Under the pieces are notes generated by a model. The model ran no database searches. It worked only from the letters and a program-made list of their open reading frames with translations, and was not told the origin of the DNA. Positions 43,205 through 51,031 of a DNA stretch of 64,000 nt are shown here, piece after piece (the first letter of the stretch is position 1; every line of letters begins with the position of its first letter). A program made the translations under genes and the position numbers. This DNA is from Pseudomonadota bacterium (lineage in GTDB: Bacteria > Desulfobacterota > Desulfarculia > Desulfarculales > Desulfarculaceae), in assembly GCA_018896025.1 (NCBI GenBank), contig JAHIND010000006.1, positions 1-64,000 of the forward strand. Direction: 5' to 3'.

Positions 43205-44020
43205 CTAGGAGGACGGGATCAACCAGATGCGCACCGTGCGTCCGGCGTCTTTTGCCGATTCCGGCCGGCCCGCAGCGGCCATGCCCAAGCGCCCCTGCTC
43301 CACCCCCATCTGTTGCAGGGCCCTGAACACGCTCAGAGCCCTGGCCATGGCCAGACCGGCGTTGTCGCCATAGCGGGCGGCGGTTTGGGCCCCCATGGAG
43401 GAGGAGTCGGCCGCGCCCTCGGCCAGCACCCGCGCCCCGGTGGCTTGAACTACCCGCGTGGCGATTTGGGCCAAGGTCTGCCGGGCCGACAGGTCCAGTT
43501 CGGCGCTGCCGGGAGAAAAGCCCACGCTGCCCAGCAGGGTGCGCGCCCCCTGTGGTGCAAGCGCCGCTTTTGGAGTGGCCTGCGGAGCGGGCTGGGCCGG
43601 GCTGGTTTTCACCGCCTGCAACTGGTCGCGCAATAGGGACAACTCGGCCACCAGGGCAGTCTTTTCCCGGCGAATCTCCGCCAAGCTGCCAGCCAGGGCG
43701 GCTATCTGCTCGTGCAGTTGCACCGCCTGGTTCGCGGCCGGGGCCGTCACCGGGGCATTATCCATTTTGGCATGTGATTTAACTGGGTTACCGTCGTCGT
43801 AGTACCACCAGATGCCCGCCGCCGCCAGTAGCAGCAATACAACCAGGGTGATTATGGTGAGGACACCGCCAACCTTGCTGCCGAAAAATCGGTTGCGGCA
43901 TGTCTTGCAAACATACGGCCTGATGCCCACCTTGCCGAGCAGGATTTCCCAGGTCCCCCGCTTTCTTGACCTTCGGTATTCATTGCTTCCACAAGCAGGG
44001 CAAACCCGGACTCCCGGCAT
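43205..44020 (-). CDS. Zinc-ribbon, transmembrane and OmpA-like domain protein
   Basis: 271 residues from ATG 44020 with GAGGTG upstream. The N-terminus has two Cys pairs (CPACGSNEYRRSRKRGTW, then CKTCRNRFFG), a zinc ribbon that should be cytoplasmic. One TM helix follows (LTIITLVVLLLLAAAGIWWYY, about 55-75), then a coiled coil (LHEQIAALAGSLAEIRREKTALVAEL) and a C-terminal OmpA-like domain (FSPGSAELDLSARQTLAQIA, AEGAADSS, NAGLAMARALSVFRALQQMGVEQGRL). The OmpA signature is degenerate. This joins a cytosolic zinc site to a periplasmic peptidoglycan-binding-like domain. Function unknown. It diverges from lptC. Confidence 0.75.
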   Translation of the reverse strand: MPGVRVCPACGSNEYRRSRKRGTWEILLGKVGIRPYVCKTCRNRFFGSKVGGVLTIITLVVLLLLAAAGIWWYYDDGNPVKSHAKMDNAPVTAPAANQAVQLHEQIAALAGSLAEIRREKTALVAELSLLRDQLQAVKTSPAQPAPQATPKAALAPQGARTLLGSVGFSPGSAELDLSARQTLAQIATRVVQATGARVLAEGAADSSSMGAQTAARYGDNAGLAMARALSVFRALQQMGVEQGRLGMAAAGRPESAKDAGRTVRIWLIPSS

Positions 44021-44167
44021 TACTAGGCACCTCAACCAAAATGTAACTTAATAAGCGGACCGCTTGAGTATTAGTATACGCAAAAATCGGTTCAAAAAAG
44101 CGACAATCTAGGCGACCAACACTTTTTGGCCAATGTCAATCCTTATTTGATTCTGCATGCAAGAATT

Positions 44168-44195
44168 TTGCCTTTACCCGTCAGGGCCCTATATA
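44168..44195 (+). promoter_or_regulatory. Promoter of the lpt-rpoN operon with structured leader
   Basis: TTGCCT (44168-44173), 16-base spacer, TATATA (44190-44195); TATACT overlapping it is an alternative -10. The roughly 95-base leader to the lptC start is GC-rich and likely folds (ACGGG...CCCGT around 44238-44262 with a UUCG-like loop, then GCCC-UUCC-GGGC near 44270-44281). I do not recognise a riboswitch class. Confidence 0.5.
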
Positions 44196-44299
44196 TATAC
44201 TTGTGGCGCGGGAACTTGGCTCAAAGGGCTAGGTGTGACGGGGGTATAGCCTTCGGACCCGTGGGGAACGCCCTTCCGGGCGGCTTGCGAGGGAGTAGC

Positions 44300-44893
44300 T
44301 TGAAGCGTCTTAGATGGATCATCCTTGCCGTGCTGGTGGCTATAGTGGCCGGTGCCGGTGCGGCCGCCCTGCTGCACCAGCCCGCTCAGCTCCCGGTCAT
44401 CAAGGCCGGCGACGCTGCCCCTACCGACAGCGATAGCCGTCCGCGCCTTCGGGGCCTCAACTACACCCACGTGGAAAACGGGGTGCGCAAGTGGAGCCTG
44501 AAGGCTGACAAGGCCCGCTACGAAGAAAATACGGGCATGGTCTACCTGGACCGGGTGGCGGTGGAGTTCTACCAGGACAAGGGCGGCACGGTCTATCTAT
44601 CCGGTGACCAGGGCGTGTATAACCAGAAGACCAACAGCATCACCCTGGAAGGCAACGTGGACGGCCACACCGCCGACGGCAACCGGTTGCTGACCTCGGT
44701 GATCACTTATCGGGAAAAAGACAAAACCGCCGAAACCGACGCCGAGGTCACCATTCAGGGCAAGCAATACAAGGTGATCGGCCAAGGCATGCTGGTCTTG
44801 GTGGAACAAAACAAGATGATTCTGAAAAACAAGGTTCGCTCCATCTTCACCCCCGAGGGCAAAGGTCCGCCGCCCGGGGCCACCGTGGAGTGA
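44300..44893 (+). CDS. lptC: LPS export protein LptC
   Basis: Inner-membrane bitopic protein passing lipopolysaccharide from LptBFG to LptA. 197 residues from TTG 44300, with GAGGGAG upstream; the longer frame from 44126 covers the promoter and leader and is rejected. N-terminal TM helix (RWIILAVLVAIVAGAGAAALL), then the beta-jellyroll repeats (YTHVENGVRKWSLKADKARYEE, YLSGDQGVYNQKTNSITLEGNV, YREKDKTAETDAEV). lptA and lptB follow in the same direction. Confidence 0.9.
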   Translation: MKRLRWIILAVLVAIVAGAGAAALLHQPAQLPVIKAGDAAPTDSDSRPRLRGLNYTHVENGVRKWSLKADKARYEENTGMVYLDRVAVEFYQDKGGTVYLSGDQGVYNQKTNSITLEGNVDGHTADGNRLLTSVITYREKDKTAETDAEVTIQGKQYKVIGQGMLVLVEQNKMILKNKVRSIFTPEGKGPPPGATVE

Positions 44894-44931
44894 AATATGA
44901 TCTGCTTCATTAGTTCCAAGGGGAGAGGGTT

Positions 44932-45492
44932 ATGAGTCGACTGCCGTTTTTCGCCACCTTGCTGGCCCTGTGCCTGGCCGCCGCCGGCTCCGTGGGGGCC
45001 GCCACCATGCCCATGGCCTCCAACGATCAGCCCATCCACGTGGTGGCTGACTCTCTGGAGGTGGACAACAAAACCCAGGTCGCCACCTTCATCGGCACGG
45101 TGAAAGCGGTGCAGGGCGACGTCAAGATCACCTGCGACAAACTGAGCGTCTACTACGACCAAGAGGGCAAAGAGCAGCCCAAGGCCAAGGGCGCGGCCAC
45201 CGAAGGCGTGCTGGACGGCGGCGGCAAGGTTCGCAAGGTGGTGGCTTCGGGTCACGTGAAGGTGGTGCAAAAGGACCGTATCGCCGTGGGGCGCCAGGCC
45301 ACCTACTGGGCCGGCGGCCGCAAAATGCTCCTGGAGGGCAAGGCCACGGTGTGGCGCGGCACAAACCAGATCTCCGGCGAAAAGATCACCGTGTTCCTGG
45401 ATCAGGACCGCGCAGTGGTCCACGGCGAGCCCGGCAAGCGCGTGTCGGTGACCATTACTCCCAAGTCCTTGGAAACGAAAGAAAAGAAGTAA
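44932..45492 (+). CDS. lptA: LPS transport periplasmic protein LptA
   Basis: Forms the periplasmic bridge filament for lipopolysaccharide between LptC and LptDE. 186 residues. Signal peptide ([22 protein letters not shown]), then the OstA-like beta-jellyroll: [62 protein letters not shown] and [21 protein letters not shown] precedes ATG 44932. It sits between lptC and lptB, separated by a few bases from lptB. Confidence 0.92.
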   Translation: MSRLPFFATLLALCLAAAGSVGAATMPMASNDQPIHVVADSLEVDNKTQVATFIGTVKAVQGDVKITCDKLSVYYDQEGKEQPKAKGAATEGVLDGGGKVRKVVASGHVKVVQKDRIAVGRQATYWAGGRKMLLEGKATVWRGTNQISGEKITVFLDQDRAVVHGEPGKRVSVTITPKSLETKEKK

Positions 45493-45496
45493 ACTA

Positions 45497-46219
45497 TTGC
45501 CTCGCTTGGGCCTGGAAAATCTGGTCAAGATATACGGCGGCCGCCGGGTGGTGGACGGCGTGTCACTGGAGTTGCGCGACCGGGAGATCGTGGGCCTGTT
45601 GGGCCCCAACGGCGCGGGCAAGACCACCTCTTTTTACATGACCGTGGGCCTCATCCGGCCCAACGAGGGACGGGTCCTTCTGGATGAGCGGGACATCACC
45701 GAGCTGCCCATGTACCAGCGGGCCCGCCTGGGCATAAGCTATCTGCCCCAGGAACCCAGCATCTTTCGCAAGCTCACCGTGGAAGAGAACGTGCGGGGCA
45801 TCCTGGAGACCCTGGATATAAGCGAAGCCGAGGAGGAGGCACGCCTTGAGCGCCTGCTGGGCGATCTGGGCGTGGCTCACCTGAGGCGAAACCGCGCCTT
45901 CAGCCTCTCAGGTGGAGAACGGCGACGGGTGGAGATCACCCGGCTGCTGGTGACCGAGCCCAGCTTCATCCTGCTTGACGAACCCTTCGCGGGCATCGAC
46001 CCCTTGGCGGTGGCTGATCTGCAAAACATCATCCGCCAGCTCAAGGAACGGGGCATCGGAATACTCATCAGCGACCACAACGTGCGCGAGACCTTGGGCG
46101 TGTGCGACCGTGCCTATATCGTCAACTCCGGCACCCTGCTGGAGGAAGGCACCCCCGAGGATATCGCCGGCAGCGAAGTGGCGCGCCGCATCTATCTGGG
46201 AGAGCAGTTCAAGCTGTAA
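45497..46219 (+). CDS. lptB: LPS export ABC transporter ATP-binding protein LptB
   Basis: Cytoplasmic ATPase driving LPS extraction with LptFG. 240 residues from TTG 45497, four bases after lptA. Walker [17 protein letters not shown]-loop LPQEPSIF, signature [15 protein letters not shown], Walker [17 protein letters not shown]-loop SDHNVRETL. The sequence order and LSGGERRR signature are characteristic of LptB rather than branched-chain amino acid ABC proteins. lptF and lptG are not in the window. Confidence 0.95.
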   Translation: MPRLGLENLVKIYGGRRVVDGVSLELRDREIVGLLGPNGAGKTTSFYMTVGLIRPNEGRVLLDERDITELPMYQRARLGISYLPQEPSIFRKLTVEENVRGILETLDISEAEEEARLERLLGDLGVAHLRRNRAFSLSGGERRRVEITRLLVTEPSFILLDEPFAGIDPLAVADLQNIIRQLKERGIGILISDHNVRETLGVCDRAYIVNSGTLLEEGTPEDIAGSEVARRIYLGEQFKL

Positions 46220-46225
46220 CGCACC

Positions 46226-47773
46226 ATGGCCCTGGAGATAAAACAAACCCTAAAACTCAGCCAGCAACTGGTGATGACTCCCCAGTTGCAACAGGCCATC
46301 AAGCTGCTGCAACTCAACCGCCTGGAGCTGGCCGATACCATCAACCAGGAGCTCCTAGAAAATCCCCTTTTGGAGATAACCGAGGAGACCACCCAGGACG
46401 TGGAGCAGGCCGAGCTGGACGCCGGGGCCGAGCCCGAAAACGACCTGGCCCTGCGCTCCGACGGCCAGGAGGGCGAGGCCGGGGGCGACGGCGACGGCTC
46501 TTTTGAGGCCGAAGTCGTGGGAGAGCCTCCCTCCGAGCGCGAGGTGGAGGTGGACGGCCAGGTCAACGACGAGTTCGACTGGGAGAACTACCTGGGCGAA
46601 TACTCATCCGGCGGCTCCGGCTACGAGAGCATAGTGAGGGAAGACAAGGACGCGCCCGCCTACGAAAACATGCTCTCCAGCCCCCCTTCCCTGCGTGACC
46701 ACCTTTTGGAGCAGATCAGCATGACCGGCCTGGGACCGGACGAGCTGCGCGTGGGCGAGGTGATCATCGAGTCCCTGGACGCGGACGGCTACCTGCCCCT
46801 GGGGGTGGAGGAGTTGGCCCAGGTCTCGAACACCGACACCGAGACCGCCGAGCGCACCCTAAAGGTCATCCAGGGCCTCGACCCCAGCGGAGTGGCCGCC
46901 CGGGACCTGAGGGAGTGTCTGCTGATCCAGGCCCTGGAGCTGTACCCGGACGACGAGGTGCTGCACCGCATCATCTCCGACCACCTGCCGGACCTGGAAC
47001 GCCGCCGCTACCAGGTCATCGTCAAGAAGCTCAAGATAGACATGGACCGGGTGGCCCAGGCCCTGGACGCCATCCGCTGTCTGGACCCCAGGCCCGGCCA
47101 GTGCATGAACAACGAGCAGGCCCAGTACATCACCCCGGACATCTATGTCTACAAGGTGGACGGGGAGTTCGTGATCATGCTCAACGAGGACGGCCTCCCC
47201 AAGCTCAGGGTGAACAACTTTTACCGCGAGTCCCTGGCCATGGGCGGCGACGCCGAGGCCAAAGAGTACGTGCGGGGCAAGCTCAGAAGCGCCCTGTGGC
47301 TGATCCGTTCCATCCACCAGCGCCAACGCACCATCTATAAGGTCACCGAGTCCATCATCAAGTTCCAGCGGGAGTTCTTTGAAAAGGGCATCACCAAGCT
47401 CAAGCCCCTGGTGCTCCGTGACGTGGCCGAGGACGTGGGCATGCACGAGTCCACCATCAGCCGGGTGACCACCAACAAGTACATGCACACCCCCCAAGGC
47501 GTGTTCGAGCTCAAGTATTTCTTCAACAGCGGCATCAACCGCTTCCAGGGCCAGGCCATGGCCTCCGAGGCGGTCAAGGAACGCATCCGCAAGATCATAG
47601 CCGACGAAGACACCACCAAACCCTTGTCCGACCAGGTCATCGCCGAGATGCTGGAGCGAGAAGACATCGACATTGCCAGGCGAACAGTGGCAAAGTATAG
47701 AGAGATGTTGGGCATACTCCCCTCCTCCCGGCGACGCCAGCCGCTGAAGGGTATGGGCAAGACCAAGGGGTAA
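46226..47773 (+). CDS. rpoN: RNA polymerase sigma-54 factor
   Basis: 515 residues. Region I, activator-interacting: LKLSQQLVMTPQLQQAIKLLQLNRLELADTINQELLENPLLE (positions about 7-48). Region II is acidic (about 50-120). The core-binding domain follows, and the C-terminal DNA-binding part carries the HTH (DVAEDVGMHESTISRVTTNKYM) and the RpoN box IARRTVAKYREML. Everything needed is present. It starts 6 bases after lptB, the classical lptB-rpoN linkage of proteobacteria, and is followed by hpf. Confidence 0.97.
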   Translation: MALEIKQTLKLSQQLVMTPQLQQAIKLLQLNRLELADTINQELLENPLLEITEETTQDVEQAELDAGAEPENDLALRSDGQEGEAGGDGDGSFEAEVVGEPPSEREVEVDGQVNDEFDWENYLGEYSSGGSGYESIVREDKDAPAYENMLSSPPSLRDHLLEQISMTGLGPDELRVGEVIIESLDADGYLPLGVEELAQVSNTDTETAERTLKVIQGLDPSGVAARDLRECLLIQALELYPDDEVLHRIISDHLPDLERRRYQVIVKKLKIDMDRVAQALDAIRCLDPRPGQCMNNEQAQYITPDIYVYKVDGEFVIMLNEDGLPKLRVNNFYRESLAMGGDAEAKEYVRGKLRSALWLIRSIHQRQRTIYKVTESIIKFQREFFEKGITKLKPLVLRDVAEDVGMHESTISRVTTNKYMHTPQGVFELKYFFNSGINRFQGQAMASEAVKERIRKIIADEDTTKPLSDQVIAEMLEREDIDIARRTVAKYREMLGILPSSRRRQPLKGMGKTKG

Positions 47774-47776
47774 AAA

Positions 47777-47793
47777 GGTCGTTGACAACGACC
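47777..47793 (+). promoter_or_regulatory. Perfect palindrome upstream of hpf
   Basis: GGTCGTTG A CAACGACC, 8-bp arms with one central base, just after the rpoN stop. It contains TTGACA, which with TAAGCC after 17 bases would be a weak promoter for hpf. It may be an operator or a short hairpin ending the upstream message. Confidence 0.4.
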
Positions 47794-47863
47794 CGACTGA
47801 GGGGTAAGCCACATATTCACCGATTTGGCAGCTTAGGATTTTCTAGCAAGGAGAAGGCCAAAT

Positions 47864-48406
47864 ATGCAGATCCAGGTGACCTTCCGTCATGTTGAGGCTT
47901 CCGAGGCAGTGAAAGAATACGCTCGGGAAAAGGTCGGCAAGTTACAAAAGTACCTGGATGGGCCCATGGAGGCCGGGGTGACCTTGAGCGTGGAAAAGCA
48001 TCGCCACCAAGCCGAGGTGAACATAATTGCCTCGGGCATGAAGATCCACGGCAGTGAGACCACGGGCGACCTTTATTCCGCCATCGACTTGGTCATGGAC
48101 AAGCTGGAAAAGCAGATCCGGCGCTACCGCGACAAACTCAGGGACGTGAGCCGCCGCTCGCACAAGGAGCTTGCGGAGCAGCCGGTCAAGCATGACATCT
48201 ACGAAGCGCAAAGCCTGCCAGAAAAGACCCCCCACGTGATCATGAGCCAAAGCTTGACCGCCAAGCCCATGGACGCCGACGAGGCGGCAATGCAGTTGGA
48301 CCTTTCCGAGGACGACTTTCTGGTGTTCATCAACGAGCGCACCGACTCGCTCAATGTTATCTATCGCCGCGCCGACGGAAACTTCGGCCTAATCGAGCCG
48401 CAGTAA
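47864..48406 (+). CDS. hpf: Ribosome hibernation promoting factor, long form
   Basis: Binds the 30S decoding region and, in long form, promotes 100S ribosome dimers during stationary phase. 180 residues: N-terminal beta-alpha-beta domain (MQIQVTFRHVEASEAVKEYAREKVGKLQKY, YSAIDLVMDKLEKQIRRYRDKL) and the C-terminal dimerisation domain (KPMDADEAAMQLDLSEDDFLVFINERTDSLNVIYRRADGNFGLIEP). The long form has no separate RMF partner. AAGGAG precedes ATG 47864. It lies between rpoN and ptsN, as in many proteobacteria. Confidence 0.96.
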   Translation: MQIQVTFRHVEASEAVKEYAREKVGKLQKYLDGPMEAGVTLSVEKHRHQAEVNIIASGMKIHGSETTGDLYSAIDLVMDKLEKQIRRYRDKLRDVSRRSHKELAEQPVKHDIYEAQSLPEKTPHVIMSQSLTAKPMDADEAAMQLDLSEDDFLVFINERTDSLNVIYRRADGNFGLIEPQ

Positions 48407-48423
48407 ATCGAGGGTTCCGCCGG

Positions 48424-48885
48424 ATGAAGCTTACCGACATACTTACTTCCGAGCAGGTGGTGGCAGACCTGGGCGGCCGCGGCAAACGCGCGGTCATGGA
48501 AGAGTTGTGCCGCCCCCTGGTGGCAGGCCACCCCCAATTGGAAATCAGCAAACTCATGGAGGTGCTGGTGGAGCGCGAAAAGCTGGGCTCCACCGGCATA
48601 GGCGACGGCATAGCCATACCCCACGGCAAGATGGTGGGCCTGGACACGCTGCTGCTCTCCTTCGGACGCTCCCGGGCCGGGGTGGACTTCGACTCCCTGG
48701 ACGGAAAGCCCGCCCACTTGTTTTTCCTGGTGGTGGCCCCGGACAACAGCGCCGGCACCCACCTCAAAGCCCTGGCCCGCATCAGCCGTCTTTTGAAAAG
48801 CAACGCGGTGCGTCAGCAACTCATGGGAGCCTCCGACGCCCGCGAAATCTACGAGATCATCGAATCGCAAGACGAAGAATTCTAG
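48424..48885 (+). CDS. ptsN: PTS fructose/nitrogen-type EIIA regulatory protein
   Basis: 153 residues, single EIIA-Ntr-type domain. The phosphorylatable His lies in STGIGDGIAIPHGKM (His near residue 67), and LLLSFGRSRAGVDFDSLDGKPAHLFFLVVAPDN is typical of EIIA-Fru/Ntr. No transporter subunits accompany it, so it belongs to a regulatory PTS rather than a sugar transporter. It follows hpf and precedes rapZ after a 156-base gap (48886-49041) in which I see no gene. Confidence 0.93.
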   Translation: MKLTDILTSEQVVADLGGRGKRAVMEELCRPLVAGHPQLEISKLMEVLVEREKLGSTGIGDGIAIPHGKMVGLDTLLLSFGRSRAGVDFDSLDGKPAHLFFLVVAPDNSAGTHLKALARISRLLKSNAVRQQLMGASDAREIYEIIESQDEEF

Positions 48886-49041
48886 CTCGGCCGATTTTTG
48901 AAATACGCCACGCCATCGCCTGGTGACGCCGTCGGTCCCCAACGGTTTGAGCGGCAGCGAGCATCCGGTCAGCGCCCAACCCGGGCGCGGCGCGCGTAAA
49001 CTTCACGAGTCAGGAGCGGACTCACGGCAGGCAAGCCTGAA

Positions 49042-49929
49042 ATGAGCAGCCAAGACCACCAAGTCCCTGCCCGCTTCGTGGTGATCACCGGCCTGTCAGG
49101 CACGGGCAAATCCACGGCCCTCAAGGCCCTGGAGGACCTGGGCTACTACGCCGTGGACAACCTGCCGGTGGGCCTCCTGCCAGCTTTCGTTAAACTCCCC
49201 CTGCGCCACGTGGGCGAATCTTTCCAGGCCGCCCTGGTCATGGACGTGCGCGCCCACGATTTCGTGGAGCGCTTCCCCCGCACCTTCTTGCGCCTGGCCA
49301 ACCAGGGCCACAACCTGGAGCTGTTGTACCTGGAAGCCTCAGACGAGGTGCTCATCCGCCGCTTTTCCCAGACCCGGCGCCAACACCCCCTGTCCGGCCC
49401 CGGCGGCTTGGTGCGCGAGGGCCTGGACCGGGAGCGGGCCCTGTTGATGCCCCTCAAGGAACTGGCCAACCAGATAATCGACACCAGCCGCTTCACGGTC
49501 CACGACCTCAGGCAGGAGGTCGTAAACCTCTATCGCCAGAGCGGCGAACCCGCCAGCATCCAGATCAACTTCATCACCTTCGGCTTCAAGTACGGGCTGC
49601 CCCAGGAAGCCGACTTGGTGATGGACGTGCGCTTTTTGGCCAACCCCTATTTTGTCGACGAGTTGCGCCACCTTGACGGCCGCGAGCCCCAGGTGGTAGA
49701 TTTTATTTTTCGAGGGCAAGAGTCCAAAGAATTCCTCAAGAAGTTCAAAGAACTGCTGGAATTTCTCATCCCTGCCTATCAAAGGGAGGGTAAAACCCAG
49801 TTGACGGTGGCTTTGGGCTGCACCGGGGGGCATCACCGCTCCGTGGCCGTGGCCGAATGGCTGGTCAGGAATCTCGCCACCTCCGGCGTGCGCCTGACCT
49901 TGCGACACCGCGACATTGCCATGGAATAG
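49042..49929 (+). CDS. rapZ: RNase adapter/nucleotide-binding protein RapZ
   Basis: 295 residues. N-terminal P-loop VVITGLSGTGKSTALKALEDLGYYAVDNLPV, LLYLEASDEVLIRRFSQTRRQHPL (Walker B region), and the C-terminal domain INFITFGFKYGLPQEADLVMDVRFLANPYF, LTVALGCTGGHHRSVAVAEWL typical of RapZ/YvcJ. In E. coli it guides RNase E to the GlmZ small RNA to control amino-sugar synthesis. GTG/ATG alternatives are not needed: ATG 49042 fits. It is followed after five bases by a mannose-type EIIA gene. Confidence 0.95.
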   Translation: MSSQDHQVPARFVVITGLSGTGKSTALKALEDLGYYAVDNLPVGLLPAFVKLPLRHVGESFQAALVMDVRAHDFVERFPRTFLRLANQGHNLELLYLEASDEVLIRRFSQTRRQHPLSGPGGLVREGLDRERALLMPLKELANQIIDTSRFTVHDLRQEVVNLYRQSGEPASIQINFITFGFKYGLPQEADLVMDVRFLANPYFVDELRHLDGREPQVVDFIFRGQESKEFLKKFKELLEFLIPAYQREGKTQLTVALGCTGGHHRSVAVAEWLVRNLATSGVRLTLRHRDIAME

Positions 49930-49934
49930 ATATT

Positions 49935-50333
49935 TTGATTGGACTAGTGATAATCACCCACGCCCGTCTGGGCCGGGAGTTGGTAAGCGCGGCCGAGTTC
50001 ATCTTGGGCAAGGTGGAGCAGGTGGCCACGGTTTCGGTGGACTCCAACACCGCGGCCGATAGCCTGCACACCCGCCTGGAAGCGGCCATCGCCAAGGTCG
50101 ATTCCAATCAAGGAGTCCTGATCCTCACCGACATGTTCGGCGGCTCCCCCAACAACATTTCCCTGGCCTTCCTGGAAGAAGGCCGCCACGAGGTGGTCAC
50201 CGGGGTAAACCTGCCCATGCTCATCAAGGCCGCCACCAGCCGCGAAGGAACCAGTCTGGGCCAGCTGGCCCACACCGTGTGCGAGGCCGGCCGTGACAGC
50301 ATCTCCGCCGCCAGCGAGTTGCTCTCTACCTGA
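49935..50333 (+). CDS. Mannose-family PTS EIIA-like protein
   Basis: 132 residues from TTG 49935, just after the rapZ stop; a longer frame inside rapZ is a shadow. Phosphorylatable His is in GLVIITHARLG near the N-terminus (residue about 10), and VLILTDMFGGSPNNISLAFL is the family hallmark. Stand-alone mannose-type EIIA genes next to rapZ are part of the regulatory PTS in deltaproteobacteria. No EIIB, EIIC or EIID is present here. The 3' end overlaps the frame of the following acetyltransferase. Confidence 0.9.
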   Translation: MIGLVIITHARLGRELVSAAEFILGKVEQVATVSVDSNTAADSLHTRLEAAIAKVDSNQGVLILTDMFGGSPNNISLAFLEEGRHEVVTGVNLPMLIKAATSREGTSLGQLAHTVCEAGRDSISAASELLST

Positions 50334-50793
50334 ACCCGAGCCCCCCCGGGGCTTGCGGGTTTCCATCCTGCCCCTGGCCAGGGAGCACCTGGACCAGGTG
50401 GCGGCCATTGAAAAGGCCTGCTTTAAAAATCCCTGGTCCCGCAGCCTGTTCATGGAAGAGATTTGCATGCCTATTTCCATGGACCAGGTGGCCCTGGTGG
50501 ACGGCCAGGTGGCGGCCTTCTGCTGCATATGGCTGGTGGCCTCTCTGGCCAAGGTGCAGAACATCGCGGTCCACCCGGCTTTCCAGCGCCGGGGCCTGGG
50601 CCGCTACCTTTTGCTCCACTGTCTGGCCCTGGCCCGCGATCATGGGGCCGTCCGCGCCGGGCTGGAGGTTCGCACCGGCAATATTGCCGCATTATCCCTA
50701 TACTATTCCTTGGAATTTTGCCTAGAGGAAAGGCGGCCCGGCTACTATTTTCCCGAGGGGGAAGACGCCCTACTTTTGCGGCGCGGCCTTTAG
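50293..50793 (+). CDS. GNAT acetyltransferase, RimI-like
   Basis: 166 residues from GTG 50293, overlapping the previous gene by 41 bases; a TTG at 50353 would give about 146 residues and avoid the overlap, so the start is uncertain. The GNAT acetyl-CoA site is VQNIAVHPAFQRRGLGRYLLLHCLALA (Q/RxxGxG/A type), followed by LEVRTGNIAALSLYYSLEF as in ribosomal S18 alanine acetyltransferase RimI. Likely N-terminal acetylation of S18 or another ribosomal protein. Confidence 0.85.
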   Translation: MTASPPPASCSLPEPEPPRGLRVSILPLAREHLDQVAAIEKACFKNPWSRSLFMEEICMPISMDQVALVDGQVAAFCCIWLVASLAKVQNIAVHPAFQRRGLGRYLLLHCLALARDHGAVRAGLEVRTGNIAALSLYYSLEFCLEERRPGYYFPEGEDALLLRRGL

Positions 50794-50823
50794 CCCCGGA
50801 GCGTTTCAAATAGGGGAAAAACC

Positions 50824-50852
50824 TTGACCCCGCCCCTGACGAAGTTTAAGTT
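50824..50852 (+). promoter_or_regulatory. Candidate promoter of the gap operon
   Basis: TTGACC (50824-50829), 17-base spacer, TAAGTT (50847-50852), about 180 bases before the gap ATG. The 238-base gap (50794-51031) also holds GC-rich inverted repeats (GGGCGCCGGCCC near 50945) but no gene. Confidence 0.4.
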
Positions 50853-51031
50853 TAGGTTACACAGCGCAACGTTTTGAAAAGGTTTGCGCCTTTACGCATA
50901 GCCCGTTCCGGGCGGTCAACCGAACCCACCTGGCTCCTAATTACCGGGCGCCGGCCCGGTTAGTTGGTTGGAGCCCGGCTTACAATTTTAGAGCATATAG
51001 ACCCACGCAAACCCCAAGGAGGTGCTGGGCA

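Noticed and set aside
44196..44299. Possible riboswitch (cyclic di-GMP-like) in the lptC leader
   Set aside because: Some hairpins with stable loops are seen, but the conserved core of the class could not be matched.
44126..44299. N-terminal extension of LptC
   Set aside because: Contains the promoter; TTG 44300 with GAGGGAG fits better and gives a normal TM start.
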